64,000 nucleotides of DNA from Mesoterricola sediminis (GCF_030295425.1 NZ_AP027081.1:4261001-4325000); one strand, 5' to 3'. Shown: positions 1-8,407, counted from the first letter of the stretch. Program-made: numbers and translations. Notes: a model not told the origin generated them from the letters alone.

Positions 1-331
1 TCCAGGTCCCCAGCATGGTCAGGGGCACGAGGAACACTGTCAGGATCACGAGCCAGAAGTTCAGGCCGTCCAGGGAGAGGTGGTATTCCACGGGCACGCC
101 CACGGCGGTGAACCAGTAGCTCCGCTCCACGAAGAGCGCGCCGGCGGCGCCGGGCTGCATCCGGAAGAGGTGGGCGGCCGCGATGGCCAGGAGGCCCGTC
201 GCGCCCAGGATGGCCAGGAGCTTGGCCAGCGGCGCCTGCCGCTCCGGGAACAGCAGGAGGACCGCCCCCAGGATGAACGGGGCGAACACGAGGAAGGTGA
301 GGAGGTGTGAATTGAGCCAGGGCGTGATCAC
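1..331 (-). CDS. nuoM: NADH-quinone oxidoreductase subunit M (partial)
   Basis: This is the amino-terminal part (about 110 codons) of chain M, an antiporter-like membrane subunit of proton-pumping complex I; the rest lies beyond the window edge. The start is a GTG at 331-329, followed by ITPWLNSHLLTFLVFAPF, and the chain then alternates hydrophobic stretches. A TAGGA motif that includes the nuoL stop codon sits 7 bases before the GTG, so translation is probably coupled to nuoL. Position directly after nuoL is the usual nuo order. The identification rests on this order and the membrane-like N-terminus. Confidence 0.85.
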   Translation of the reverse strand, partial: MITPWLNSHLLTFLVFAPFILGAVLLLFPERQAPLAKLLAILGATGLLAIAAAHLFRMQPGAAGALFVERSYWFTAVGVPVEYHLSLDGLNFWLVILTVFLVPLTMLGTW

Positions 332-340
332 GTGGGCGTC

Positions 341-2254
341 CTACTTCAAGAAGATCCAGAGCAGGAGCACGGTCCCGAAGGCCATGCCCAGCGCGTAGTT
401 GCGGACCCGGCCCGTCTGGGTGCGGGCGGTGAAGTCGCCGGCGATGCGGGTGACGGCGCCGGGCAGGTTGACCCCGACGCCGTCGATGAGGATGACGTCG
501 AAGAACTTCCAGGCCAGGTTGGCCATCCAGCGCGTCGGGGCCAGGATGAAGGCCTCGACGCCCTCGTCCACGAAGTACTTGTTGGCCAGCACCTTGTAGA
601 GGAAGGGGTGCCGGCCCTCGAAGGCCTCCTCGGCGGCGGTGCCCTTGCGGTAGATGGACCAGCCCAGGAAGCCGCTGGCGAGGGCCACGGCGGTGCTGAT
701 CCCCATCAGGCCCCAGGCCAGGGCGTGGGAGCCGTGCTCCACGGCCTCCCCGGCCTCGGCCATGCCGAAGGTGACGGAGGGCTCGAGCCAGTGCTCGATG
801 GCGAAGGTGCCGCCCCAGATCCGGGGGATGCCCAGCAGGCCCGCGGCCAGGGCCCCCACGGCCAGGAGGGCCAGGGGGAGGGTCATGGTCCAGGGGCTCT
901 CGTGGGCGTGGTCGTAGGCGTGGTGGTCCCGGGGCTCGCCCCAGAAGGCCAGGCCCATGAGCCGCCACATGTAGAAGGCGGTGCAGGCGGCGCCGGCGAG
1001 GCCCACGGCCCAGAGGGCCGGGCTCTTCAGGTAGGCGAGGTAGAGGATCTCGTCCTTGCTGAAGAAGCCGGAGGTGCCGGGGAAGCCCATGATGCAGAGG
1101 GTGGCGATCGCCATCGTCCAGAAGGTCACGGGCATCTTGGCCTTGAGGCCGCCCATCCGGAACAGGTCCTGCTGGTGATGGAGGCCGTGGATGACGCTGC
1201 CGGCGCCAAGGAAGAGGAGGGCCTTGAACCAGGCGTGGGTGAACACGTGGAGGAAGCCGGCCGCGAAGCCCGCGGCGCCCAGGCCCAGGAACATGTAGCC
1301 CAGCTGGGAGACGGTGGAGTAGGCCAGGACCTTCTTGATGTCCCGCTGGAAGAGGCCCATGGTGGCCGCGAAGAGGGCGGTGGCCCCGCCCGTCCAGGCG
1401 ATGACCGTCAGGGTCGTGGGCGTCAGCACGAAGACGGGCGCCAGGCGGCAGATGAGGTAGATGCCCGAGGTGACCATGGTGGCGGCGTGGATGAGGGCGC
1501 TGACCGGGGTCGGGCCCGCCATGGCGTCGGGAAGCCAGAGGTACAGGGGGATCTGGGCGCTCTTGCCGGTGGCGCCCAGGAACATCATCAGGGTGGCGAA
1601 GGTGAGCAGGCCGAAGGTGGCCTCCTGGGGCAGGTGGCCCGCCTTGCCGAGGATCTCGGAGACGGTCAGGGTCCCGAAGGCGCCGAAGAGGGCCATCATG
1701 CCCATCGTCATGCCCAGGTCGCCCACGCGGTTGAAGAGGAAGGCCTTGAGGCCCGCCGCCGGCGCGTAGTCCGTCTCGATGTAGTAGCCGATGAGCAGGT
1801 AGGAGCAGAGGCCCACGCCCTCCCAGCCCACGAAGAGCAGGGGCAGGCTGGAGCCCAGCACCAGGGTGAGCATGAAGAAGACGAAGAGGTTCAGGTAGCA
1901 GAAGTACCGGGCATAGCCCTCCTCCTCCCACATGTAGCCGACGGAGTAGAGGTGGATGAGGGCGCCGATGCCGCTGACCACCAGGGCCATGACCGTGGAG
2001 AGGGGATCGAAGACGAGGCCGAAGGGCACCCGCAGGGAGCCCACCGCCATCCAGTCGAAGTAGACCAGGTCGAGCCGGTGGCCGGGGGCGGCCTTGGCGG
2101 CGAAGAAGGCCATGAGGGCCAGGGCGAAGGAGGCCAGCACGGTGCCCAGGGCCACCGCGGTCACGGCGGCCTTGCCGGCGCGGCGTCCGAGGAGCCCGTG
2201 GAAGGCGGAGCCCAGGAGGGGCAGGATGGGGATGAGCCAGGCGGTCTTGAGCAT
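341..2254 (-). CDS. nuoL: NADH-quinone oxidoreductase subunit L
   Basis: Chain L of complex I, the distal proton-pumping antiporter-like subunit in the cytoplasmic membrane. The 637-residue protein has many hydrophobic segments and typical family stretches such as FVGWEGVGLCSYLLIGYY, GATGKSAQIPLYLWLPDAM and GPTPVSALIHAATMVTSGIY, which carry the conserved Glu, Lys and His residues of the pumping path. The length matches the usual ~610-660 residues. The ATG at 2254 lies 7 bases after the nuoK stop codon, within the nuoHIJKLM operon. Confidence 0.97.
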   Translation of the reverse strand: MLKTAWLIPILPLLGSAFHGLLGRRAGKAAVTAVALGTVLASFALALMAFFAAKAAPGHRLDLVYFDWMAVGSLRVPFGLVFDPLSTVMALVVSGIGALIHLYSVGYMWEEEGYARYFCYLNLFVFFMLTLVLGSSLPLLFVGWEGVGLCSYLLIGYYIETDYAPAAGLKAFLFNRVGDLGMTMGMMALFGAFGTLTVSEILGKAGHLPQEATFGLLTFATLMMFLGATGKSAQIPLYLWLPDAMAGPTPVSALIHAATMVTSGIYLICRLAPVFVLTPTTLTVIAWTGGATALFAATMGLFQRDIKKVLAYSTVSQLGYMFLGLGAAGFAAGFLHVFTHAWFKALLFLGAGSVIHGLHHQQDLFRMGGLKAKMPVTFWTMAIATLCIMGFPGTSGFFSKDEILYLAYLKSPALWAVGLAGAACTAFYMWRLMGLAFWGEPRDHHAYDHAHESPWTMTLPLALLAVGALAAGLLGIPRIWGGTFAIEHWLEPSVTFGMAEAGEAVEHGSHALAWGLMGISTAVALASGFLGWSIYRKGTAAEEAFEGRHPFLYKVLANKYFVDEGVEAFILAPTRWMANLAWKFFDVILIDGVGVNLPGAVTRIAGDFTARTQTGRVRNYALGMAFGTVLLLWIFLK

Positions 2255-2261
2255 CAGGCCC

Positions 2262-2591
2262 TCACAGCTTGAGCGCGTCGGCGCGGTCGGAATCGGTGGT
2301 CTGGCGCAGGCGGAAGAGGCCGACCACCAGGGCGAGACCGACGGCCGCCTCGCAGGCGGCCACCGCGATGATGAAGAGGTAGAAGACGGTGGCCTGGACG
2401 TCGTTGCCGCGGGCGCGGGCGAAGGCCAGCAGGGCCACGTTCGCGGCGTTGAGCATCAGCTCGACGCCCATGAACTGGATCAGGACCGTGCGGCGGCTCA
2501 GCACGACGAAGAGCCCGATGACGAAGAGGAGCAGGGCCACCAGGATGTAGCCCTGGAGGTTTCCCTGGAGGATGGGGGTCAGGGAGGTCAT
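2262..2591 (-). CDS. nuoK: NADH-quinone oxidoreductase subunit K
   Basis: Chain K of complex I, a small three-helix membrane subunit of 109 residues. The GVELMLNAANV stretch carries the conserved membrane glutamate needed for proton translocation in this family. The ATG at 2591 overlaps the nuoJ stop codon (ATGA), a sign of coupled translation. Size and position between nuoJ and nuoL are as expected. Confidence 0.95.
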   Translation of the reverse strand: MTSLTPILQGNLQGYILVALLLFVIGLFVVLSRRTVLIQFMGVELMLNAANVALLAFARARGNDVQATVFYLFIIAVAACEAAVGLALVVGLFRLRQTTDSDRADALKL

Positions 2592-3079
2592 CAGAGGTCC
2601 TTCTTCACCAGGGCCACGGCCCCGATCATGGTGGCCAGCAGGAGCAGGCCGGCGACTTCGAAGGCCACGAGGTGGCCGCGGAACAGCTCGACGCCGACCA
2701 GGTTGAGGTTCATGGGGCCCTGGATCTTCAGGGGCTTCATGGCCTGCATGAACCCGGAGGTGAGCACGACCCGGACCGCGCCGGCGGCCAGGGCCAGGGC
2801 CACCACGGCGGAGCCCCAGCGCTGGATCGGCATCGTCCGCCCCGCAGGCTCCTCCTCGTGGGCGCTGAGCAGCATGATCACGAAGAGCACCAGCACCACG
2901 ATGGCGCCGGAGTAGACGATGATCTGGAGGGCGGCGGCCACGGGGTTGGAGAGGAGCAGGTAGAGCCCGGCGACCCCGAAGAAGGTCAGGACCATGCAGA
3001 GGCCCGCGACGACCAGGTTCTTCTGGAAGGCCACCGAGAGGGCGCCGAACAGGGTGATGAGGGCGAAGATCGCGAACAT
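2591..3079 (-). CDS. nuoJ: NADH-quinone oxidoreductase subunit J
   Basis: Chain J of complex I, a five-helix membrane subunit of 162 residues. The family stretch LQIIVYSGAIVVLVLFVIML (about residues 51-70) corresponds to the helix with the pi-bulge that links quinone chemistry to pumping. The start is the ATG at 3079-3077, just after nuoI (5-base gap to its stop codon), and the end overlaps nuoK by 1 base. A longer in-frame reading exists upstream but runs through nuoI in a shifted frame and is not credible. Confidence 0.95.
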   Translation of the reverse strand: MFAIFALITLFGALSVAFQKNLVVAGLCMVLTFFGVAGLYLLLSNPVAAALQIIVYSGAIVVLVLFVIMLLSAHEEEPAGRTMPIQRWGSAVVALALAAGAVRVVLTSGFMQAMKPLKIQGPMNLNLVGVELFRGHLVAFEVAGLLLLATMIGAVALVKKDL

Positions 3080-3084
3080 GGCGC

Positions 3085-3648
3085 CTAGGCCTTTCCGGGA
3101 GCGCGGGGGACGCTGGGGGTCGGATCCTGGGTGATCCGGGCCTTGCCGTCCTTGTCCGCATAGGTGTTCATGAGGTCCCACTTGCCGAAGAGCATGCCGA
3201 GGCGGTCGTACGAGGCCTGCTCGTAGTCGCTGCGCAGCCAGATGGCGTCCTTGGGGCAGGCCTCCTCGCACATGCCGCAGTAGATGCAGCGCAGCATGTC
3301 GATCTGGAAGTTCTTCGGGCGCTTCTCGGCGAATCCCTGGAGCCGGTTCAGGTCGCCGAACTCGTCGGCCTCGATGGTGATGCACCGCGCGGGGCAGGCC
3401 TCGGCGCACATGAAGCAGGCCACGCACTTGATGGAGCCGTCCTCGAAGCGCTTGAGCTCGTGGAGGCCCCGGAAGCCGGGGGCCGGCTCCCGCTTCCAGT
3501 CGGGGTACTGCACGGTGAAGCGCTTCCGGCTGGGCGTGAAGATCTGGCGGAAGAAGTGGCCGATGGTGATCGCCATCCCCTTGAGCACGGGGATCACGTA
3601 CGTGCGGTCCACCCAGTTGAGTTCGACTTTCTTGACGACGACGGCCAT
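3085..3648 (-). CDS. nuoI: NADH-quinone oxidoreductase subunit I (2x[4Fe-4S])
   Basis: Chain I of complex I carries the two tetranuclear clusters N6a and N6b that pass electrons toward the quinone site. Both ferredoxin motifs are complete: CVACFMCAEACP and CIYCGMCEEACP, each CxxCxxCxxxCP. The protein has 187 residues, the normal range, with a mostly hydrophilic peripheral-arm character. The ATG at 3648 lies 3 bases after the nuoH stop codon. Confidence 0.97.
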   Translation of the reverse strand: MAVVVKKVELNWVDRTYVIPVLKGMAITIGHFFRQIFTPSRKRFTVQYPDWKREPAPGFRGLHELKRFEDGSIKCVACFMCAEACPARCITIEADEFGDLNRLQGFAEKRPKNFQIDMLRCIYCGMCEEACPKDAIWLRSDYEQASYDRLGMLFGKWDLMNTYADKDGKARITQDPTPSVPRAPGKA

Positions 3649-3651
3649 GGA

Positions 3652-4710
3652 TCAACCCCAGCGGTGCATGAAGTAAGCATGGACCAGGAGGTTGGCCAGG
3701 CTGAGGGGAAGCATGACCTTCCAGCCCAGGAACATCAGCTGATCAAAGCGGAAGCGGGGCAGCGTCCAGCGGATCCAGATGAAGACCCAGCAGAAGAACA
3801 CGACCTTGCCCGCGAAGGAGAGGACGGAGAGGAGGACGGCGGGATCCTTGACGAAGGGCACCTGCCAGCCGCCGAAGTAGAGGGTGACGATGAGGCTGGA
3901 GGCCACGACGATGTGCACGTACTCCGACAGCTGGAGGAGGGCGAACTTCATGGAGCCGTATTCCGTGTGGAACCCGGCCACGATCTCGCTCTCGCCCTCG
4001 GCGAAGTCGAAGGGCAGGCGGTTCGTCTCGGCGAACATGCAGGTGAAGAAGACCAGGAACCCGAAGAAGTGCCGGACCACGTTCCAGTGCAGGACGGAAT
4101 CCTGGGCGGCGATGATCTGGTGGGGGTCGTAGCCGCCCGTGGTCATGAAGATGGCCAGGACGGCCACGCTCATGCCGATCTCGTAGCTCACCATCTGGGC
4201 GGAGCTGCGCATGCCGCCGAGGATGGACCACTTGTTGTTGGAGCTCCAGGAAGCGGTGAGGATGCCGTAGACCGCCACGGACCCGATGGCCATGGGGTAG
4301 AGCATGCCCATGCCGTTGCCGGGATCCAGCAGGCTCAGGTGGTAGGCGGTGCCGTTCTCCACGAAGCTGCGCCCGAAGGGGATCACGGCGAAGCCCATCA
4401 TGGCGGGCACGAAGGCCATGAAGGGGGCCAGCCAGAAGAGGGTCTTGTTGGCGTCGCGGGTGACCAGGTCCTCCTTGAGGAAGAACTTGATGCCGTCCGC
4501 GGCGAGCTGGACCAGGCCCAGCAGCCGCCAGCGGCCCAGGATCGCCGCCCGGTTCGGACCGATGCGGTCCTGGATCATGGCGGCGCCCCGGCGCTCGACC
4601 CACGTGAGGACGGCGGCCAGGACGAGGGGGGCCGCGAAGGCGATGATCAGCTTGACGACCATCCAGGCCATGGCGGGCGACAGGTGCAGGAGTTGGGCGA
4701 AATGTTCCAT
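3652..4710 (-). CDS. nuoH: NADH-quinone oxidoreductase subunit H
   Basis: Chain H of complex I is the membrane subunit that forms the quinone cavity with the peripheral arm. The protein has 352 residues from the ATG at 4710 (MEHFAQLLHLSPAM). Family signatures VWVERRG-like (LTWVERRGAAMIQDRIGPN) and FAETNRLPFDFAEGESEIV are present. A TTG start at 4758 would add 16 residues that do not look like NuoH, so the ATG is preferred; a GGAAAG lies about 10 bases before it. It is the first gene of this nuo segment: nuoA-G are not upstream, where a divergent nitric oxide reductase is found instead. Confidence 0.95.
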   Translation of the reverse strand: MEHFAQLLHLSPAMAWMVVKLIIAFAAPLVLAAVLTWVERRGAAMIQDRIGPNRAAILGRWRLLGLVQLAADGIKFFLKEDLVTRDANKTLFWLAPFMAFVPAMMGFAVIPFGRSFVENGTAYHLSLLDPGNGMGMLYPMAIGSVAVYGILTASWSSNNKWSILGGMRSSAQMVSYEIGMSVAVLAIFMTTGGYDPHQIIAAQDSVLHWNVVRHFFGFLVFFTCMFAETNRLPFDFAEGESEIVAGFHTEYGSMKFALLQLSEYVHIVVASSLIVTLYFGGWQVPFVKDPAVLLSVLSFAGKVVFFCWVFIWIRWTLPRFRFDQLMFLGWKVMLPLSLANLLVHAYFMHRWG

Positions 4711-4835
4711 CAGGCAGCTTTCCGGCAGGCTTCCGAAGGTGAAGCACCGCGCTTCCAAATTAGCAGGGGGATGTCGTCAGGACAAACGGCGTGGATCCTA
4801 GGATAGCGGCTTCCCGGAAGGGGAAAAGCGGGTTC

Positions 4836-4853
4836 CCTTGACGCCCGTCAAGG
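4836..4853. promoter_or_regulatory. Crp/Fnr-type operator upstream of the NO reductase
   Basis: CCTTGACGCCCGTCAAGG is a perfect 8-bp inverted repeat with a 2-base centre; its core TTGAC-N4-GTCAA (4838-4851) has the form bound by Fnr/Dnr/NnrR-type regulators. Its centre is 52 bases before the norZ start codon. It lies between the divergent nuoH and norZ genes. Binding by an NO- or oxygen-responsive regulator is inferred from the form of the site and from the gene it precedes. Confidence 0.6.
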
Positions 4854-4896
4854 CACCCCCGGCCCCGGCCCCCCAGGCTGGAGGCCGGAGGTAACC

Positions 4897-7062
4897 ATGA
4901 AACAACGTTGGCTGATCCTGTTCCTCGTCCTCATCGCCAGTTTCGGCGTCCTGGGCATCGGCGGCAGGTCCATCGCCCGGAACGCCCCGCCCATCCCGGC
5001 GGCGGTCCAGGGCCCCGAGGGGGTCCTGGTGGGTCCGGGCCAGATCCTGGAAGGCCAGAAGAGCTACCTGGGCCATGGCGGCCAGCACATCGGCTCCATC
5101 TGGGGCCACGGGGCCTACCTGGCCCCGGACTGGACGGCCAAGGCCCTCCACCGCTGGGCCGAGCTGACCCTGGCGGGCCTGCGGGCCCAGGGCCTGTCCG
5201 AGGCCGAGGCCCGGGCCCGGACCCGGACCCTGTTCCAGGCCAACACCTATGATCCGGCCACCGGCACCCTGGCCCTGGACCCGGTCCAGGCGTCGGCCTA
5301 CGCCCGGACCCGCTTCGAACTGGCCCGCACCGTGGTCGAAGGCGACAAGGACGCGTCCATCCCCGCCCGCTGGATCCCCACCCTCGCGGAAGGGGAGCGG
5401 GTGGCCGATTTCTTCCTGTGGACGGCCTGGACGGCCGCGGCCCACCGCCCCGGCGAGGCCGTCAGCTACACCCAGAACTGGCCCCAGGAGCCCCTCACCG
5501 GCAACCAGATCACCCCGATCAGCCACCTCTGGAGCATCCTCTCCATCGTCCTGCTGATCCTCGGGGTGGGCCTCATGGTCTGGTACCAGGCCTCCCGGGA
5601 GGAGGAGCCCTTCCCCGCCCCCCAGGCCCTGGCGCCCCAGCCCGCCACCCCCAGCCAGCGCTGGTCCGCCATCTACTTCGGCGTGGCCATGGCCCTCTTC
5701 CTCGTCCAGGTGCTCATGGGCGTGGTGACCGTCCACTTCGGGATCGAGTCCAACGCCCTTTACGGGGTGGACCTGTCCCGCATCCTGCCCTACGCCGCCA
5801 GCCGCACCTGGCACCTCCAGCTGGCGGTCTTCTGGATCGCCACCTGCTGGCTGGCCACCGGCCTCTTCCTGGGCCCCCGCCTTGCCGGCCGTGAACCCAA
5901 GGGCCAGGCCCTGGGCGTGGCCGGCCTGCTCCTCGCCCTCGTGGTCGTGGTGGTCGGCGCCCTCGCCGGCAGCCAGCAGGCGATCCTGGGCCGCCTTTCC
6001 GGGTCCTTCCTCCTGGGCCACCAGGGCTACGAATACGTCGAGCTGGGCCGCCTCTGGCAGATCCTCCTCACCGTCGGCCTCGTGGGCTGGCTCGTGCTCG
6101 TCGTCCGGGCCCTCCGCCCCGCCCTCGCGGCCGAGAAGGGCCGGCTGGGCCTCCTGAAGCTCTTCCTCCTGGCCGCCGTCGCCATCCCCCTCTTCTACTC
6201 CGCGGGCTTCATGTACAACCGCGAGACGCACATCGCCCTGGCCGAGTACTGGCGCTGGTGGGTGGTCCACCTCTGGGTGGAGGGCTTCTTCGAGGTCTTC
6301 GCCACCGTGGCCATCGCGCTCCTCTCCACCCGCATGGGCCTGCTCCGCGAGAAGACCGCCCTGCGCAGCGTGAACCTGAGCATGATCCTCTTCCTGGGCT
6401 CGGGCGTCATCGGCACCTTCCACCACCTCTACTTCACCGGCTCCCCGGCCTTCATCTCGGCCCTGGGCGCCACCTTCAGCGCCCTGGAGATCGTCCCCCT
6501 CACCATCGTGGGCTATGAGCTGGCCCAGAGCCTGCGCGCCGGCCGCGCCCTGGGGAGCGGCTACGAGTGGCCCTTCCGCTACTTCGCCGCGGTCTGCTTC
6601 TGGAACCTGGTGGGCGCCGGCGTCTTCGGCATGCTCATCAACCCGCCCTCCATCCTCTACTTCGGGCAGGGCCTGAACACGACCCCCATCCACAGCCACG
6701 CCGCCCTTTTCGGCGTCTACGGCTTCCTCGCCATCGCCCTGATGCTCTTCAGCCTGCGCGGCATGACCCCCGATTCCGGCTGGGACGCGCGGCTCCTGAA
6801 GATCGGCTTCTGGGGCCTCAACGGCGGCCTCGTCCTGATGCTCGTCATGAGTCTCATCCCCAGCGGCCTGCACCAGATCGTCCAGAGCCTCCAGTACGGC
6901 ACCTGGTACGCCCGCAGCGCCGAGGTGGTCCAGAGCCCCCTGATGCGCAGCTTCACCTGGCTCCGCGTCCCCGGCGACGTCATCTTCGGCCTGGGCGCCC
7001 TGGCCGTGGCGGTCTTCGCCGTGAAGGCGGCCCTCGCCGCCTGGAAGTGGAAGCAGGCCTGA
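4897..7062 (+). CDS. norZ: Quinol-dependent nitric oxide reductase (qNOR)
   Basis: Single-subunit membrane enzyme of the haem-copper oxidase superfamily that reduces two NO to N2O with electrons from quinol. The 721 residues fit the qNOR type. The soluble N-terminal region has GGQHIGSIWGHGAYLAPDW, which is typical of qNOR and lacks a haem c site. The catalytic membrane domain shows HLWVEGFFEVFATV (haem/FeB histidine and conserved glutamates), GTFHHLYFTG and PIHSHAALFGVYG. The ATG at 4897 has a strong GGAGG five bases upstream. A Crp/Fnr-like site precedes it and a terminator follows, so it is probably transcribed alone. No denitrification partner is adjacent, so detoxification is as likely as respiration. 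Confidence 0.93.
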   Translation: MKQRWLILFLVLIASFGVLGIGGRSIARNAPPIPAAVQGPEGVLVGPGQILEGQKSYLGHGGQHIGSIWGHGAYLAPDWTAKALHRWAELTLAGLRAQGLSEAEARARTRTLFQANTYDPATGTLALDPVQASAYARTRFELARTVVEGDKDASIPARWIPTLAEGERVADFFLWTAWTAAAHRPGEAVSYTQNWPQEPLTGNQITPISHLWSILSIVLLILGVGLMVWYQASREEEPFPAPQALAPQPATPSQRWSAIYFGVAMALFLVQVLMGVVTVHFGIESNALYGVDLSRILPYAASRTWHLQLAVFWIATCWLATGLFLGPRLAGREPKGQALGVAGLLLALVVVVVGALAGSQQAILGRLSGSFLLGHQGYEYVELGRLWQILLTVGLVGWLVLVVRALRPALAAEKGRLGLLKLFLLAAVAIPLFYSAGFMYNRETHIALAEYWRWWVVHLWVEGFFEVFATVAIALLSTRMGLLREKTALRSVNLSMILFLGSGVIGTFHHLYFTGSPAFISALGATFSALEIVPLTIVGYELAQSLRAGRALGSGYEWPFRYFAAVCFWNLVGAGVFGMLINPPSILYFGQGLNTTPIHSHAALFGVYGFLAIALMLFSLRGMTPDSGWDARLLKIGFWGLNGGLVLMLVMSLIPSGLHQIVQSLQYGTWYARSAEVVQSPLMRSFTWLRVPGDVIFGLGALAVAVFAVKAALAAWKWKQA

Positions 7063-7079
7063 TCCGGGTCCTGCCTGCT

Positions 7080-7119
7080 GGACCGGGCCGGCGTTCGCGC
7101 CGGCCCGGTCCTTTTCGTT
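7080..7119 (+). terminator. Intrinsic terminator of norZ
   Basis: A perfect 14-bp stem (7080-7093 with 7098-7111) closed by a TTCG tetraloop is followed by TTTTCGTT. It starts 18 bases after the norZ stop codon. Confidence 0.9.
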
Positions 7120-7135
7120 GGGCCGGCGCGGCGGG

Positions 7136-7156
7136 CTAGGCTGTGTTCGGAATCTA
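7136..7156. repeat. Left end of the IS5-type element: CTAG target plus terminal inverted repeat
   Basis: The target copy CTAG (7136-7139) is followed by the terminal repeat GCTGTGTTCGGAATCTA (7140-7156). It pairs, with two mismatches in 17, with the right-end repeat at 10080-10096. Confidence 0.8.
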
Positions 7157-7227
7157 TAGATTAGATAAATAGTTAACTTGTACTCATACGTAAAGGCTCG
7201 TACACCACGAATTTTCCTGGGGTAACG

Positions 7228-7982
7228 ATGCCGAGAAGTTTCCTGACCGATGCCATGTGGGCAAAGCTTGAACCGCTCCTTCCGCCAGAGCGTGGAGGGA
7301 TGGGGCGATCCCGTCACCCCAACCGTCCCATGGTGGAGGCGATCCTGTGGAGGCACAGGACTGGGGCGCCGTGGAGGGACCTGCCGGAGGAATTTGGACC
7401 TTGGACAAGCGTGTACACGCGATTTGAGGCCTGGACCAAGCGCGGCGTGTGGCAAAGGATCCTGGAGTTCCTGCGCAAGGAAGCCGACCTGGAGTGGGTC
7501 ATGCCGGATGGCACCATCCTTCGCGCTCATCAACCTTCAGCAGGCAAAAGGGGGGGCTCTGGAACCAGGCGCTCGGACGATCTCGGGGTGGATGCTCGAC
7601 CAAGATCCATTTGATCTGCGATGCCCACGGTAATCCTTTGGATTTCCTGGTCACTCCGGGGCAAGCCCATGAAAGCCGGTCTGCTGAAGGATTGCTGTGC
7701 GGTTGGCAGGCAGAGTACGTGTCCGGAGATCGGGCCTACGATGGGAACCCGGTAAGGAAGGCGATCGAGGCCATGGGTGCGACAGCCGTCATCCCACCTC
7801 ATCCCCGGCGCAAGAATCCGGCGGCCTGGGACTCACACCTATACAAGGCCCGCCATGCCATCGAGCATGGGTTCGCCAAGCTCAAACAGTTCAGGGCGCT
7901 GGCCACCAGGTTCGACAAAACGGCGCGAAGTTTCTCAGCCCAGGTGGCTTTGGCCTGCATCGTGATCTGGCTGAGGCTATGA
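7228..7982 (+). CDS. IS5-family (IS427 group) transposase, made by -1 frameshift
   Basis: Two overlapping frames together encode a DDE transposase of about 251 residues that cuts and pastes the element. The first frame (from ATG 7228) holds LPPERGGMGRSRHPNRPMVE and the first acidic residue in MPDGTILRAHQ. The second frame holds ALGRSRGGCSTKIHLICDAH, the second acidic residue in VSGDRAYDG and the glutamate in HAIEHGFAKLKQFRA. The switch lies at A4G7 (7546-7556), where G_GGG_GGC is a proper -1 slippery heptamer. Such programmed shifting is usual in this group, so the gene may be intact. A GGGG motif lies about 8 bases before the start. Confidence 0.85.
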
Positions 7983-8015
7983 GCGGAGGGTGACAAGCGT
8001 TCCGGATCCTCATTG

Positions 8016-8068
8016 ATCCTATGAAACGCGGAGGCGCGGAGGATCTCGCAGAGGGTCGCGGAGGAAAG
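8016..8068. repeat. Left arm of a ~53-bp inverted repeat around the GxxExxY fragment
   Basis: The arm reads ATCCTAT, then CGCGGAGGCGCGGAGGATC and on to TCGCGGAGGA. Its reverse complement matches 8341-8393 with only a few differences. It starts 34 bases after the IS5-type transposase stop codon. Confidence 0.8.
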
Positions 8069-8118
8069 CGCTCCTGGAACCTGCCACCTCCCAATGACAC
8101 GTCCCAACGGGAGGCGTG

Positions 8119-8328
8119 ATGGGAAGGCATTGGGGAGAGGTCGACGGGGAGGATCATCCGCACAAGGAGATCACCCAGGCCATCATCGGGGAGGCCATCG
8201 AGATCCAGAAGGCTCTGGGGCACGGACTCCTGGAAGATCCCTACAAGGTCTGTCTGGCGCACTCCCTGAGACTGGCCGGCCATAAGGTGAAGCGGGAGGT
8301 TTTCCTGGATATCGAGTGGAGGGGGCTT
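8119..8328 (+). pseudogene. GxxExxY-family protein, N-terminal half only
   Basis: From the ATG at 8119 (GGGAGG just upstream) the first 70 residues match the GxxExxY family, a widespread small family of unknown function. The naming motif is present as GLLEDPY (G36, E39, Y42), preceded by the usual ITQAIIGEAIEIQKALGHG helix and followed by VKREVFLDIEWRGL. The match stops there. The frame then runs through the right inverted-repeat arm and into the IS256-type element, ending at 8496. The C-terminal half that the family normally has (about 55 more residues) is absent, so this is a truncated relic. Confidence 0.7.
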
Positions 8329-8340
8329 GTGGGCTTGATC

Positions 8341-8393
8341 CTTTCTCCGCGAGCCTCAGCGAGATCCTCCGCGCCTCCGCGTTCCAATAGGAT
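8341..8393. repeat. Right arm of the ~53-bp inverted repeat around the GxxExxY fragment
   Basis: The arm begins CTTTCTCCGCGAGCCTCAGC and includes GATCCTCCGCGCCTCCGCG. It is the inverted partner of 8016-8068 and replaces the expected 3' half of the GxxExxY gene. Confidence 0.8.
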
Positions 8394-8407
8394 GCTGCGA
8401 ATGCGCG

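Noticed and set aside
332-2272. A 646-codon open frame on the plus strand, opposite nuoL
   Set aside because: It is an exact antisense shadow of a well-identified gene. In GC-rich DNA the antisense frames stay open; its translation is low-complexity Gly/Glu/His/Ala with no domain.
4711-4758. A longer NuoH starting at TTG 4758
   Set aside because: The 16 extra residues are not NuoH-like, and the ATG at 4710 has a usable ribosome site and leads directly into a typical NuoH N-terminus.
8016-8393. A CRISPR array or integron site
   Set aside because: There are only two repeat arms, they are inverted rather than direct, and there are no spacers or integrase gene.
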